Source: Pohlia nutans (Eukaryota; Streptophyta; Bryopsida; Bryales; Mniaceae). Taken from it: a stretch of 64,000 nt of DNA. The translations under genes and the position numbers were made by a program. The stretch is taken from contig CM040086.1 of assembly GCA_022496805.1 (NCBI GenBank), forward strand, positions 11,100,501 to 11,164,500, read 5' to 3'. Each line of letters opens with the position of its first letter. Positions within the stretch are counted from its first letter, which is position 1. The notes under the pieces were generated by a model that was given only the letters and a program-made list of their open reading frames with translations, did not search any database and was not told the DNA's origin. Positions 22,681 to 35,729 of the stretch are shown here, one piece after another.

Positions 22681-23184
22681 ATTTTTAAATGATTAGTGTG
22701 TCTCACAATAATGGCAATAATCAGTGTAGTGGCAATTGAAGAAAATAGTGCCCTCCTATTGGTTTAAATTAAAGCACAAAAACCACATTAAAGGTAGTGA
22801 AGGAAGGGGCAAAATTGATTTGTACTTCATGATTTTGTTTAGGGTAGGTGTGGATTTTGGTTTAGGATCTATATGACATTCAAAGTGGATGATACGGCGT
22901 GGGCCCATATTGGGGCCCATAGTGTATTTGTAGCGGTCATTCTTCTTCGGCACTTCTATATTTCAAAGAGAAAAGTAGAAAAAGTAAATATAAATCCTAC
23001 ATTGGTAGCATATTCAGAAGGCAAAAGTGCATGCCCAACCCTAGTGGGGTAAAGCCTTTAGTTCTAGCCATGGTTTATGGCATGGAGACCTTATTTCTAC
23101 CTTTTAAGGATTCCTAACGATTGGGTCATATGCACATCCTTCTTCTTTCAATTCATCCCTTGATTATTATTATCACATTTAAAA
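22681..23184. other. AT-rich intergenic DNA
   Basis: No gene or repeat with support. Confidence 0.35.
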
Positions 23185-23625
23185 TCCGGTGTCGCAAGCA
23201 ATTGTCTACACACCTTTCAACAACTGTAGAAATATCTCTACCATAATATCTCTAGCTCTCTAGCTCTAGAAAATGGATATGTATGGATTGACGAACGATT
23301 GTGACACGAAATAATGTAACCAGAATCACATTCAAGATTTGGTGTCACAAGCAATCGTCTCCACACCATTGAACCATTGTAAAAATATTTCCCACTAACA
23401 CTCTAGATAACTCTCTAGTTGTAGAAAATAAATGTGCATTGGTTGGTGAACGATTGTGACACTAAACAATGTAACTGGGACCACATCCAATTGCAAGGTC
23501 ACATCCCTGAACCGTTGTAAAAATATCGATACCAACAATCTCCTTAGTTCTCTAGCTCTACAAAATGGATGTGAGTGGATCGGTGAACAATTGTGACATT
23601 GAATAATGTAACCGAGTTGGAGCCT
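23185..23625 (+). repeat. Three-copy tandem repeat, unit about 150 bp
   Basis: Units begin near 23187, 23343 and 23500. Each carries TGTAAAAATAT or a close variant, then CTCTAGCTCTA...AAATGGAT, then GGTGAACGATTGTGACA and AATAATGTAACC. Identity between units is moderate. Confidence 0.8.
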
Positions 23626-23629
23626 CAAT

Positions 23630-25380
23630 ACTAACCACTCAAGCTAGTGTATCTTCCGTCTTCTGCTTGCACAATCCATGTGTGTTGACTTGTAAGTGGT
23701 TTATTTACTAATTTGAATTGTCTAATTAAATGATGTTTGTACAGAACTATATGGTATGCTTTGAAATTTATGAATGATCTAAAAGTGCAATTTACAATTG
23801 TTCGTGGAGATGCTCTAATCACCTTCTACATAGTGCGTGAACCAATTACAATCGCTATACATGGGTAATCACTATTGTCACCAATTAAAATACCGAGCCC
23901 TTATTTGAATTAGCTTTAGAGGGACTATAGAAGCATCACTGTATGTGGCTCATATTCCATCACCCTCTCACATGCCATCAAAAAACAACATTAAATACAA
24001 GGATATGTCATCCAACTTCCATGGTCAAGGGTAGATACAAGAGTAGGGTGTGCATTTTTTTTTTCCTGACGTAATGTTTGGATTAGATGTAGGCACTTTA
24101 AATTGCCTGCCCCCTCTCCCCCCATTTCGTTCATGAATGTGTCCCTAGCTTCCGCCACCCAAAAAACTTTACTAGATCCAGCCATTTGTAATCCCCAAAA
24201 AACCTAAAACCAACCAGTTATCGTTCAATTAAAAGGCTTTTTACAAGTGGATAGAATTGAGGCATTTAGGATGCAATTTATGATATATTTGGTGTTTGGA
24301 AAACCACCTATATGGCACAAATGGGGTATATGACTAACTTTTATTTCCAAAATCAATATAAATTACATTTTAATTTTTAAAAAATTAACTTCTATTCATA
24401 AATTTTATTTGTCTATTATCCAAATATAGTCCCAATTTTATTTTCAAAAGATTCCAAGCATGTAAATGTAAAGTACTAGACCTTCCAAAGTCACATAATT
24501 TAAAATCACTTAAGGTAACTAAATGTGACATAGAAATAAGATTGGATAATGCATGTAAATTGCATCTGGGTTTACAACTTTGAAGAAGATGGTGAAAATG
24601 CGTAGCATTGGGACTTGTTACAAAATGGCATTGGAGTGAAATGGAATGAGGTTCCTTTATCTAAAACTTGGAGTCAATGCCAATTGGATTTACATTCTTC
24701 TACTAAGGGTTGGATTGCCTTTATTTATTTAGTTGGTCAATTAATGTTACCAGTTATTTTTCTTAATATTCGTGGCTAGTCCAATTCACAATCTTTAACC
24801 TCCAAAGAATCATTGCCAGTTTGGTAAACAATAGAAATTTTGGATAGGCAGCTATGGTATAATGATTTGTGTCATATCGGTTTTTGTAGTTGGTGAAATG
24901 AAAATGCTCTATGGGGATTTATTTTTCTTTCTCGATTAGAAGTTGGAGCACTAAGTTACACCATTTTAAATGTGCAAAATAAATTAGAAAAACTAGTTTA
25001 AATGCTATATTCATTACTCACATGATTAATTCATGAATGCAACCTAGATGCACCTAGAATGTTGTTCAAGTGAATATGATTTAACCTAAAATGTACTACT
25101 TTACAAGTGTTAACATCTATAAATGTTGTGTTACATATAACAAATATAGAGGGTAAATTGTATATGCCCAATACATGTCCATGAACAAGGTCTTAGTCCA
25201 TCTAAGCTTACTTCATTTCATAATCCCTTATCATGTGTCTTTCAAAATTTAGCATTGGGCTATGCTTCTGTTCCTCGAATATTCCTTCACATTTTTAATT
25301 CTTAAAAGACCATTGTTTGTTTTGAAGAAAATTGAAAGGTTGGATAGGTACTTGTAATGTCAAATTTTTTTGGAAGCTTA
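23630..25380. other. AT-rich intergenic DNA
   Basis: No gene recognised. About 23635-23720 resembles 52675-52750 (CTAGTGTATC...TGCACAATCCATG), a dispersed repeat fragment. Confidence 0.4.
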
Positions 25381-27042
25381 AACACGCAATTCGCTATTTA
25401 TGCACTTGGCCAAGTGCGTTCATTTCATGAGCAAATCTTGCTTAAAAAATTTGTGTAAAAAGCTCTCTAAAAAACAGCGATTTTGTCTTTTTACAAATCA
25501 CTTACATTGTAAACAAACAATTTTTTTTTTTTATTTTTATTCTTATCTTTATCTTTTCTATTATTTTTTCTTTATCTAGTTTCTTTTATCTTGTCTTCTT
25601 TCTTGTCTTCTTTCTTGTCTTCTTTTTCTTTTCCTTCTTGTCTTCCTTCTTGTCTTCTTCTTCTTTTTCTATTTTTTTCTTCATACCTCTTGTGGCAGCC
25701 GCAAACCCTACACCGGCACCGAGGAAAAAAAACCAAATTTTTTAATTTTTAATTTTTTTTTTCTCTTTTGGTTTTCGTCTTCCTTTTTGCTTAGGGCTCA
25801 TGAACCCTAAAAATAGAAATTTTAAAATTTTAAAAATTAGGGTTCAGCCAGCGGCGGCTGAACCTAAACGGCGGTGGAGGAAAAAAAACCAAAAAATAAA
25901 TAAAAATAAAAAAAATTAAATAAAAATAAATCTCTTTTGGTTTTCGTCTTCCTTCTTGTTTAGGGCTCATGAACCCTAAAAAAATTTAGGATTCAGCCGC
26001 CGGCGGCTGAACCCTACACGGCCGAAATAAAATAAAAAATAAAATAAAAAATAAAAATAAAAAATCCTATTTTTAGACTACTGACGGCTGAGGGTGAGCG
26101 GCCGCGCACCCTAAGCCTCTTTTATCCTCTCCCTCACTCCCTTTTCCTCTTCTCTCCTCTCCCTCTCTCTCCCCCCTCTCCTCATATATATAGGGGAGAG
26201 GGGGAGAGAGAGGGAGAGGGGGAGAGAGAGGGAGAGGAGAGAGGGCGAGAGAGAGGAGGGAGAGGGAAAGGGAGTGAGGGAGAGGATAAAAGAGGCTTAA
26301 GGTGCGCGGCCGCGCACCCTCAGCCGTCAGTAGTTTAAAAATAGAAGAAAACAAAACTTTTTTTTTTTTTTTTTTTCCGGCCGTTTAGGGTTCAGCCGCC
26401 GCCGACTGAACCCTAATTTTTTTTTTAATTTGTTTTTAGGGTTCATGAGCCCTAAACAAGAAAGAATACGAAAACCAAAAGAGAAAAATAAAATAAAATA
26501 AAATAAAATTAAAATTAAAAAAAATAAAATTTGGTTTTTTTTTTCCTCCACCGCCGTTTAGGTTCAGCCGCCGCTGGCTGAACCCTAATTTTTAAAATTT
26601 TAAAATTTCTATTTTTAGGGTTCATGAGCCCTAAGCAAAAAAGAAGACGAAAACCAAAAGAGAAAAAAAAAATTAAAAATTAAAAAATTTGGTTTTTTTT
26701 CCTCGGTGCGGGTGTAGGGTTTGCGGCTGCCACAAGAGGTATGAAGAAAAAATAGAAAAAGAAGAAGAAGACAAGAAGGAAAAGAAAATGAAGACAAGAA
26801 AGAAGACAAGAAAGAAGACAAGAAAGAAACAAGATAAAAGAAACAAGATAAAGAAAAAATAAAAGAAAAGATAAAGATAAGAATAATAAATAAATAAAAG
26901 AATTTTTTGTTTACAATGAAAGTAATTGTAGAAAAACAAAAATTGTTGTTTTTTAGAGAATTTTTTAGACAATTTTTTTAATGCGTCCGGGGGCCAAGTG
27001 CATGATTATATGGCCAAGTGCGTAAATAGCGAATTGCGTGTT
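25381..27042. mobile_element. Foldback element with arms of about 800 bp
   Basis: Ends AACACGCAATTCGCTATTTA and its reverse complement at 27023-27042. Arms mirror each other almost throughout: AAGTGCG, a TCTTCTTTCTTG-rich tract, CCTCTTGTGGCAGCCGCAAACC, TTAGGGCTCATGAACCCTAA (twice per arm), TTCAGCCG..CGGCTGAA palindromes, GCGGCCGCGCACC and purine/pyrimidine tracts meeting at about 26185. No transposase and no obvious target duplication. The interior resembles the arms around the PLATZ ORF. Confidence 0.85.
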
Positions 27043-28641
27043 GCCCTTTTGAATTTCTATTTTTTTGGTGAAATTGGGAAAATAGAAGAGCTTTGCAAAG
27101 ATATACTTTTCGTTTCATTTGGACATTGTGGCAAGAAGTTACAATATTTTGAATGGATTTTTGTCAAGGAAATGACAAAATGGAGAGCTTTGACTTTCCT
27201 GTTTGGAATATTATATGCAAAGAAACAAATATACAATTGCCCATCGCATGAGTATACAACATGTAGTAGCCTAACAACCTAGTATACAAGAATGCAATAT
27301 ATTGTGGTAAAGTAGGGCCATGATTTTAGGTCATGAATTGAATACAACCATGCTCTTGGGTCTCGGTGATATCAATTATTCAGAAAGTAGACAATAGAAG
27401 CAATGGCCAAAAGACAAACAATATAAATAGTGACTTAGAATTGAGTGGATTAGCTTTGGAAACCATTAAAGCATTACAATGTTAAGCAAATGTTTATAAT
27501 ATACCATAGAAATGTCAGAGTTACTCCCTCGGTCTCTTAGTACCCAAAATGAGGTACTTTGGCTTTTGAGAGCTATTTTTTAAATAAAAAAAACCTAACA
27601 TGCATGATAAGATGTAGCTGTTCCATATGGAATTGCCTAAGCAATATGAACTAAAATGTTGTAGTTGATAAAAACGTTCTAAATTTTATTATAAAAAGCT
27701 TTGCCACATTATTATATTTTTCTAAAAAATATTCTATTAATTTTCTATCTATATTTTTATAACTTAATAAAAGTTAAATGAACATAAAAAGAGATAAAAA
27801 TTTGCTCTAAATTTGCCTTGTCAACACAAATATTCATATGTAGAGACTAGAATCCATGGCTGATGCAAAAAAAAATTGCATTTCTTTTAAAGAAGTTATG
27901 TTACATTATTTTATATTTTTTTATTATTATTACTATAATGTTTTTACCACAGTAATACAAAATATATCCATATGAATACCCAACTTAACAAAAAAATACT
28001 AAATAAAATTTAGAGAATATATCCACGCATACAACTTCATTGTTTAGTTTTAGATGAAATCTAAAGAACACAACCTAAGTGTATGATTTTAGATAAAATC
28101 TAAAGAACACTCATTCATGGATTGGTGTTAAAAAGGATACTAGCAAGTATTTTAGGAATGAAGTTTGATACAATTTTGGACTATATTTGCTTTACTGAGA
28201 CCACTCCTAAGACCAAGTGTGTTTATACCCTTCACCATTAAACTCTATAAAATAAAAGTAAAAACATAGAGAATAAACCAACATATACAAAAGTCCAATT
28301 AGAATCAATATAGATACATAGGACTAATTAAAATTAGAATAAAAGTAAAAGTTTAATTTTACTTTCAAATATAAAAGAACACCCAAGCCACTCATTTCAA
28401 GTGCAATTGCCTTTATAGATATAATATATAAAAGTAAACAAACATTGCTCTTTGTAAGATTCCTTATCCTTAAAACTTTTGATGCTAAATTTCATAAAAT
28501 TTGCTTGAATTTTTGAATTTTCAACCAATATTTAGTTTTTTTTAAATTGAAAATTTATATCATTCATAATATAATATGCCTTTAATATGAGTGAAATTTT
28601 AAAAAAGAATTGATGTTTATGCAGACACGTTATAAATCTCA
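27043..28641. other. AT-rich intergenic DNA upstream of the RINGv gene
   Basis: Very AT-rich with no gene recognised. A Stowaway-like terminus CTCCCTCGGTCTC follows TA at 27522-27523 without an obvious partner. TTTATGCAG at 28616-28624 could be the acceptor of a leader intron of the next gene. Confidence 0.4.
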
Positions 28642-29835
28642 ATGACAACAACTAAAGATATTCAAATAGTTATTGATACAATGAAAATTGAAGAAATTAC
28701 CAAAAACTATAAATCCAACTTAGGCATGGAAAATATCAAAAGTAACAAGACTCCAATTTGCAGGTAAAAGGCAACACATCTTTTGCTATGCACTTTCAAC
28801 ATTTTTTTTTAAACAATATTGAATTTGATCAAAATCATGCAAATTATACAAATTATGTGCTTTCATTTATATTTACAAAAATTTGAATTTGACTTAAGGG
28901 TTTAACATTTGCTTTCAGAAAATATAAAATGAAAATTATATTACTAAAGTTTCCATGAATTGTATAGAATAGAGTTTTAAATAATAGAATAAAGGTTATT
29001 CAATATGGATTTGTAGCCTGATTTGTAGTTTAATCTAAACCACCATTACTGGCACTTTAAAAATACATTATGCTTTTATGTTTAAATTCTATTTTTTTAA
29101 AAGATTTTATTCATGTTTTTTATGTGCTAAAATTGACACAGGATTTGCATGGATGAAAAATTGGAAGATTCAGATCCTATTCTATCACTAGGTTGTCAAT
29201 GTAATCAAGACCTTGGTCAAGCTCATAAGAGTTGTTTAATCAAATGGATCAACCATCGAAAATTTGCTTCTATAAATTCACGAGATGCAATAAATTATAT
29301 GAATTGTGAAATTTGCAAGTAAGTCTCCAAACTTTTCCAAGAGGATTAAGAAAATAAACGCTTTGAAATTTAAAAATAAATGTTGTAAGTTGTTATTATT
29401 TTATCTATTTTTGGATTGTCAACAAATGTAGATTATGATGTCCATGATTATAATATAATCATACCTACTCATTTTATCATTGTTTGGTTTTGTAGGGGAA
29501 ATTTATCTCTATCCACATGGCGATCAATTGAAAAAGAAATGACTATTCTTTGGGAGCAATTTGCTCGTACTGAAGATGTAAACACTGTATGTATTAAAAA
29601 CTTATATTTTTCAAAATTTACAATTTAAACATTTAATTAGAGCTTTTTAAATACTTCCAATTATTTTGTGACTAATTAAGATTTTTTTGGTTGTATGATG
29701 CAGATTGCACCCGAAACAAGACCCGAAATTTGTGTATATAACGGAAAAATAATAATATTTTGTGTGGTTTTCATGGTAATCTTTGTAATACTAATTACAT
29801 GCTTTATAATACTAATTTCATGCGTAAGGTTATAG
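28642..29835 (+). CDS. Small membrane RINGv (RING-CH) E3 ubiquitin ligase-like protein
   Basis: RINGv proteins are C4HC3 zinc-binding E3 ligases that usually act at membranes. Four exons are proposed: 28642-28763, 29142-29318, 29496-29586 and 29704-29835, with GT-AG sites and matching phases (2, 2, 0), 173 residues. ATG 28642 is preceded in frame by TAA at 28633. The zinc motif fits the consensus exactly: CRIC at about 39-42, then 15 residues, CQC, seven residues, H-x2-C, 23 residues, CEIC. After a short helix-like segment (STWRSIEKEMTILWEQF) the last exon encodes a hydrophobic segment of about 25 residues (KIIIFCVVFMVIFVILITCFI), then SCVRL and stop TAG. One C-terminal membrane span differs from the two spans of animal MARCH proteins. 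The gene is extremely AT-rich, like its surroundings. Target is unknown, and pseudogene status cannot be excluded, though no frame break is needed. Confidence 0.8.
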
Positions 29836-30742
29836 GTGTAAACTTTGTGCCAATAAACTTTGTCCACACACGTTTGCAATCAGTTGCAATCTAGAGAATG
29901 GATACAAGAGTCAATTTTTTTGGCACAACTCTTGTCATATTCATAAACAACAAGATTTTTTTTGCAACATCGATTAATGAATTATAATAATCCTTCGACT
30001 TTAAAAGTTTTGAATCTTACTTTGATTTTGAGATTTGAATTTGCATATTTTTGTTTGATTTAAAATTTGAATTCAATTTGAGTAATTTTTTTCACAACCT
30101 TTAGAATTAAAGGATAACTATACTATTGATTCTAATTATTTTTGGAAAAAAACTAATGTTAAAATACCATCAAATATCTTATTTTTAGTTTAAAAAGAAG
30201 TTATGGTATATTGGCTTGGAAGTAAAACCGTTTATGCTATTTCAAAACTTTATTTCCAAAAAATCTATTATTGGATTGAAAATTTATATTCAGTTACAAT
30301 TTTAAGATAGATTTTAAGATGAACTTATATTCATTACAAGACATGCTCTAGGATATCATAATAACTTTTTAAGTGCTAAAGTGTACAATTATATTAGCTG
30401 CACTTTAAATTTTTTTACTTTAAATTTTTTACTTTTGTTAAAGTGTTATAATTTTTTTTTAATATGTGAATAAGGTTTTTAAGCCCAAGATTACATCTAT
30501 TTGGTAGAATACATGATTTTCATAATGAAAAGAAAAATCATCAATTTACAAGCATTGTGATTTTTTTGGTAATATAAACGAAAAGTGGGTGATTTTAATA
30601 TGAATTTGGAGTGATTACCTGAAATCATGAGATTTAGAATATATTTTAAATGTAATACATTTTTTTTTTTCAATTTATCGATTGTTTGTTCGTGCTTATT
30701 ACTTTTATTCTCTTTACGAGTACTACCTGTACATAGTATGTT
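29836..30742. other. AT-rich intergenic DNA
   Basis: No gene or delimited repeat seen. Confidence 0.4.
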
Positions 30743-30744
30743 AG

Positions 30745-31145
30745 AGCAATGGGAGCCAACATCCTTTTGTAATGGGACCACATCCTAGTTATAATTAGAA
30801 ACTAAGTTTATGTAGCAAATGATATGGTGGTCTCAAAATTCATAGAATACAAATGGCATTCCTTCATTATTTAGAAAAGTGAATTTAAGTGAAGATTCTC
30901 TTCCGATCTAGTTTTCAACAAGGTACTCCATTGCACTGCTCTATCATGCTAAGTTTTAGGGCCTTACTCTACTACTGACACCAATTTTGCCGTTACTGTG
31001 AGACTCACTAACTATTTATTCAAGGCTATAACTTTTTAAAGAAGGCAAATATTTTTCCAATGTCAAAGATATTAGTACTACTGATGTAGTAGAATGTCCA
31101 CAAATATAAATTGTAAAAATGTTCACTTGACGTAAATAGAGGTAG
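30745..31145 (+). repeat. Dispersed repeat, copy 2
   Basis: Direct-orientation relative of 22267-22680: AGCAATGGGAGCCAACATCC, TGGGACCACATCCTA, AAACTAAGTTTATG, TTAGGGCCTTACTCTACTAC, TTCAAGGCTATAAC. Moderately diverged. Confidence 0.7.
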
Positions 31146-32597
31146 CCAATGATGTGAAACTTTTTGTGGGCTTGCAAACCAAGTAAATAGACGTGAAACT
31201 TTTTGCCAATTGACTTGTACAACCCTTTCAAATATGTGATGTTTTGTGGCTCTATTTCCATCATAATTTCCAAACTGAATGAACTAGTTGGCAATGATGT
31301 CAAATGCAATTTCCAATCAACAGTCTTGAAATTATCCTCCTACATGATAAAAAATTTCAATCCATGATTAAGAAAAATAAAATAAAATAAAATAAAATAA
31401 ACTTTAAAATCAAACAATAAAATCTCAATATATAACTAGTCATTTGATGCACATTGGCCATCACTCATATTTAGCCTTAAAGCGTTAGTTTTGACCAACA
31501 CGTGCAATATTCTTCACTGATATAAAATTTAGTCCCATTTGGATTATATATGACCGATTAAATTTGTCATTCTAAAACGATGAATCCTTGGTCATCCTTG
31601 GACTTTTAGATTAAATATTTGTATAGTTCTACTTGCAAAATACCACATAAAAGTTCTTACTCAAAGCGGCAAACAACCTGTAATAAAAAAAACCGATGAT
31701 TATCTCTACCTACTGATTATAGAATCTATCTCATTATAGTCCCGATTTTAGTTTACTCGCATTCACATCTTGAAGTTACAGTTTAAGTTATGGTGATTGA
31801 GAATTATACTATTTAGATCTATTCCCTAGAATTGCATCGTATCGCATGATAGTGGTTTCCTCAATATTTCCAAGAGTGATGAAATTAAAAAAACAACCCG
31901 TTAAAGGGTCATTAAACCAAGTTATGTTTACAAATTCGCTACTTGGTGAATGAATTGATAACTTGTTGTAAACGATTCATAAATCGTTCAAACGAGATGC
32001 TTTCAAAAAGATGTTAAATTTCTAGACAATCCACATTATGTTAAAGCCATGTTGAAAGTGTTACATTTCAATCCCATTCTAATAAATGACACCCAAACTT
32101 TGAAAATACATTGTTAGCAATTGAATCTAGAAAGAATTTAGAATTTTAAGTTTCAGAAATTATAATAAAATTTTGGTGTTTATATTTGTAAATGTAATCG
32201 TACATATAGAATTTAAAAATCAAGATCTAGAACATTTGTTTTTATGTCAATTCAATAATACTCCTCTACAAAGTACTTTATAATACTTTGATTAAAATTG
32301 TTGATTTTCAAATTAGAGGTGAAGTGCCATGGAAGAGTCCATTTTCTCGTGTTATGAAAACACTCAAAGTAAATTTGGTTTTCATGATTTTCATGTACTT
32401 CATGCCAGGGGTTTATTTTATTGCTTTTTAGAGCTAGTTCACTACAAAATCCACTAGGAGAAGACGAGAAGTACTATAAAAAAAACATAATGAGAAAATG
32501 CTACCTCATGTAACTACCAAGGCAATGGCACGCTCCGGTTGCATGTCACACTAGAATTTCATGAGCCATACGCGGTGAATGAAAAGGCCATCTCTTG
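31146..32597. other. AT-rich intergenic DNA with one MITE relic
   Basis: Nothing coding recognised. About 31475-31610 is a decayed family A element (TGCAATATTCTTCACTGATA, then AACGATGAATCCTTGGTC) followed by TTAA at 31611-31614. Confidence 0.5.
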
Positions 32598-32779
32598 TGA
32601 TGAGGAGTTGTTGATAATATTGGAGAGGCCACCAATCGCAAGTATGTCAAATTTGTTGGGTAGATTTTATGCTTGCAATGGTCCTCTCATATACACTTCA
32701 TGTACATCCGTAAGCCATGCTAATATCTATCTTTGAGGCTAGCATCTACTTGTGTTCAAAGGATTGGTACATTTTGGGA
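32598..32779 (-). repeat. TTAA-type MITE, family C, truncated copy
   Basis: Matches the inner and right part of the copy at 55708-56030: GTTGTTGATAATATTGGAGAGG, AAATTTGTTGGGTAGATTTTATGC, CTCTCATATACACTTCATGTACAT. Ends GGTACATTTTGGGA next to TTAA 32780-32783. About 140 bp are missing from the left. Confidence 0.7.
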
Positions 32780-32783
32780 TTAA

Positions 32784-33185
32784 GGGCGAGTGCGAGACAT
32801 TCTATTTGAATCATTCTATGGAAATTTACAAATCTACTCTGAAGGCACCGATATGATGTTTTTAAGTAGGCTATTGTTGTACATGTGGCATCTAAAGAAT
32901 GTACATTTACATTGCCTTAGAATTACAAGCATCTTGGAGGATCTATAATAACTACAGTTAGGCCAAGCAACGAGGGTTGGAGAGTTGAATTATTTTATTA
33001 GTACTATATATTATTATAGCTGTAGAGAAAAGGTGTGGCCCAACAAGGGCTGAAGAATATTAGGTGGCTTTACACATTCCTTTGAAGGAGTACGCTGCAC
33101 ATATTTTGGTACAACTCTTGAACTAACTCTTCTAAAGGAAATTTGGATGTTGCGTGATTAATGAACTAATACAATTTTGCTCCTT
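32784..33185. other. Intergenic DNA
   Basis: No gene seen. GGCCAAGCAACGAGGGTTGG...GAGTTGAATT near 32963 recurs near 58851, a dispersed repeat fragment. Confidence 0.35.
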
Positions 33186-33189
33186 TTAA

Positions 33190-33759
33190 CCCCTAAATGC
33201 CTATAGCCCTCTCTAGATTTGCATAATTGTTAAAGATGCATTATAATATGCAACTAAGAGGGATGTTTTGAACTTAATGTATGAATAAAAGTTGTACATG
33301 TTGAATTTTAAATTCTATCCATATGGTTAGATCTGTGATTACAATCACCAATATTTTTGTATGAAATTTGAAATGTAAAATTCAAAATTCTTTTGTAATT
33401 CCATTATGAATGAGATATTCACAATTTGTGGATGAAATCTCTTGTGATGGATTGAAATGTAATACTTTAAGTGTAGTGATTTTTCGGTTGTTTAATTTTA
33501 TAAGTTGGTTTTTTCAAGAGCACATATAATTTGATTTGAACTAAAATCTTAGAAATTTTGGATGGAAAACAGTAGCATGAAATGAAACATCAAATTTTCA
33601 CAAACTATCCCGGGCTTTCTAATCAAATCACAAATGCCTGAAGCTATTTTGCCATAGAATTTTGTGGTATTTTTTTTCTTGCAAATAGTGCACGACGAAT
33701 GAAAAAACAAAATTTAATTCTCTACATCACTCAAAAAACGTTGGTTAGGCAGCTAGAGG
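33190..33759 (-). repeat. TTAA-type MITE, family E, copy 2 (570 bp)
   Basis: TTAA at 33186-33189 and 33760-33763. Left end CCCCTAAATGCC; right end decayed to AGCTAGAGG. Inverted relative of 10187-10754. Confidence 0.8.
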
Positions 33760-33798
33760 TTAAAGTACTCCATACAACGAAAAGAGATTCACATAGTA

Positions 33799-34333
33799 GA
33801 TTTATCCGTAAAGCCGAGCAAAAAAATTCCACAAGTTGAGGAAAGATAAGGCATAACTTGTATTTTAGCTTCAAAGGCAACAAAAACAAGTTTTGGCTTT
33901 TTTTTTTTCAACCAATCAAAACACGTTGCATTGTCAAGGAGATTCAAATATGACACCTTCCCAGATAGATAAATAGATAGATAGAAACTTCGGTCTCTTG
34001 CAAGGCCATCGTGAATAAATTTCCTGTTCGTAATGACAATGACCCAGCGTTCACCGGACAAAGGGCCATTGAGACAAAACTACTCTCCCCTATCGGGAAT
34101 AAACACTCTAGTGACCAGTAACCAAAGTCAAAGCGACAACACCTTCCCAAAGTTAGAGAAGCTCCCCCAATACACACTCAAGTTCCCACCACAAAATCTA
34201 CACGTGCCGCTCCACACGCTTGCCCAAAGCAAGCGTTTGGCTCCTTATAACTAACAATTTGTGCGATTTCTAATTGAAGCTTGAAAACTCAGTGTTAATG
34301 AGGGCTACCCCTCCTGGACTTTGTGGATAACTC
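33799..34333. repeat. Stowaway/mariner-like MITE, family P, copy 2
   Basis: TA at 33797-33798 and 34334-34335. Termini GATTTATCCGTAAAG and CTTTGTGGATAACTC are imperfect inverted repeats. The interior segment AAGCTCCCCCAA...CTCAAGTTCC resembles 57728-57756 in the related copy 57328-57925. Confidence 0.6.
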
Positions 34334-34790
34334 TAGTAAGTTATGCCCTATTTGTATCTCCAAACCCACATAATGCCAAATCCAGTATTAATGAAAAAGC
34401 ACGAGTATGGACGTTCTTGATTGAGTCCAACTTGGCATTTACGTCCAATAATGCTCCCCAGTTCTCAATTATCAGGTCCATAATTTTGAATTCTACAAAA
34501 GAAGTGAGCAGCTATCCAAATTCAACTACTCCAGGCATATAGACACTTTTGAGAGACACAGCTCAACAGCTGCCTTTATTCCTCAACTTAGAGCAAAGCC
34601 AAGATGATCACATATCTATGAACATACATACATACAACAAAGGAACCATGTACCAAGATTCCTCGCATTCAAAACCTTTAATTCATAAAGGATGCGCAAA
34701 ACTATTCTTTTATCTGTTTACAATCAAAGAGTACAACCCATCCCCAGTTCTACATCTATTGGGCTTATACAGAACAAGGAAAGCAACAGC

Positions 34791-35697
34791 TTAATCTGAA
34801 ATAAGTTGCTCACTAAGGGCCTTCTTGGCTCGAAACTCCGCAACTTGAACGCCCACCTTGTTTTGCACACTTTCAGTGAAACCCGGATATGGCTCATAGT
34901 GGAATATCGAATGCAGCAACTGCACAACACATCCAGGTTCCTACTCATCAGTCACCCTCATATATAAAAAAATTCTCAATATTTAAAAAAGCACTAGATT
35001 ATCAATAGCTTTTCCCTGGTATACAGCCTATAATACATAACATTCCATAGCCTTCATGCCTACTGTTGGGTGTGGAATATTCCACATCATTTACTGTAGA
35101 GCAGAGATAAGGCAGAGATAGTGCATGCTACTGGATGTTATGTAACATCCTGAATTGGGGAAGGATAGAAAAACATAATGCTTGTGAAGATTGCAAACAA
35201 TTATGGGAACAGAAGACCCATGTGACTATTTGTGCCATTTTGTGACCACTATGTACGAGTGTCTTACATTTAAAAATTCAATATGTACACTATTGGTACA
35301 GGGTGAATGATTAGCCTAGCATTCTGATTAAGTTGGAATGGCCTCCTGGCCGCACCTTTTTAGGAGTTAATGACTTTTTTTACGTAAAAGGGATTTGATC
35401 TCATTTACCTATAGTTCTTCTAATTACACTTCAAATACGATTTTGCTGCCTTCAATAACTTATAAGGTAAGTCACCCTATTTGTGCCACTATCCTCTCCC
35501 TTATGAAAGACAAAATTACAGAAGAGAAGCAGTGATTGCAACTTGTAAGCTTGAATGTTTGAACGGCAGTCTTATGCATTACATTGTGAAAGTTCAAATC
35601 ATTTTCCCAACAAAATTGACAGCAGATGCTAAAACCCTGATGACATGTTCAACTTTACAAATTAGGGTTTTACGGTATTCAATAAAAAGCACTGACG

Positions 35698-35729
<32 letters not shown>

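Noticed and set aside
26073..26972. Minus-strand ORFs rich in Phe, Leu and Ser at the foldback element
   Set aside because: They are translations of pyrimidine-rich arms; both arms give similar ORFs because they are mirror images.
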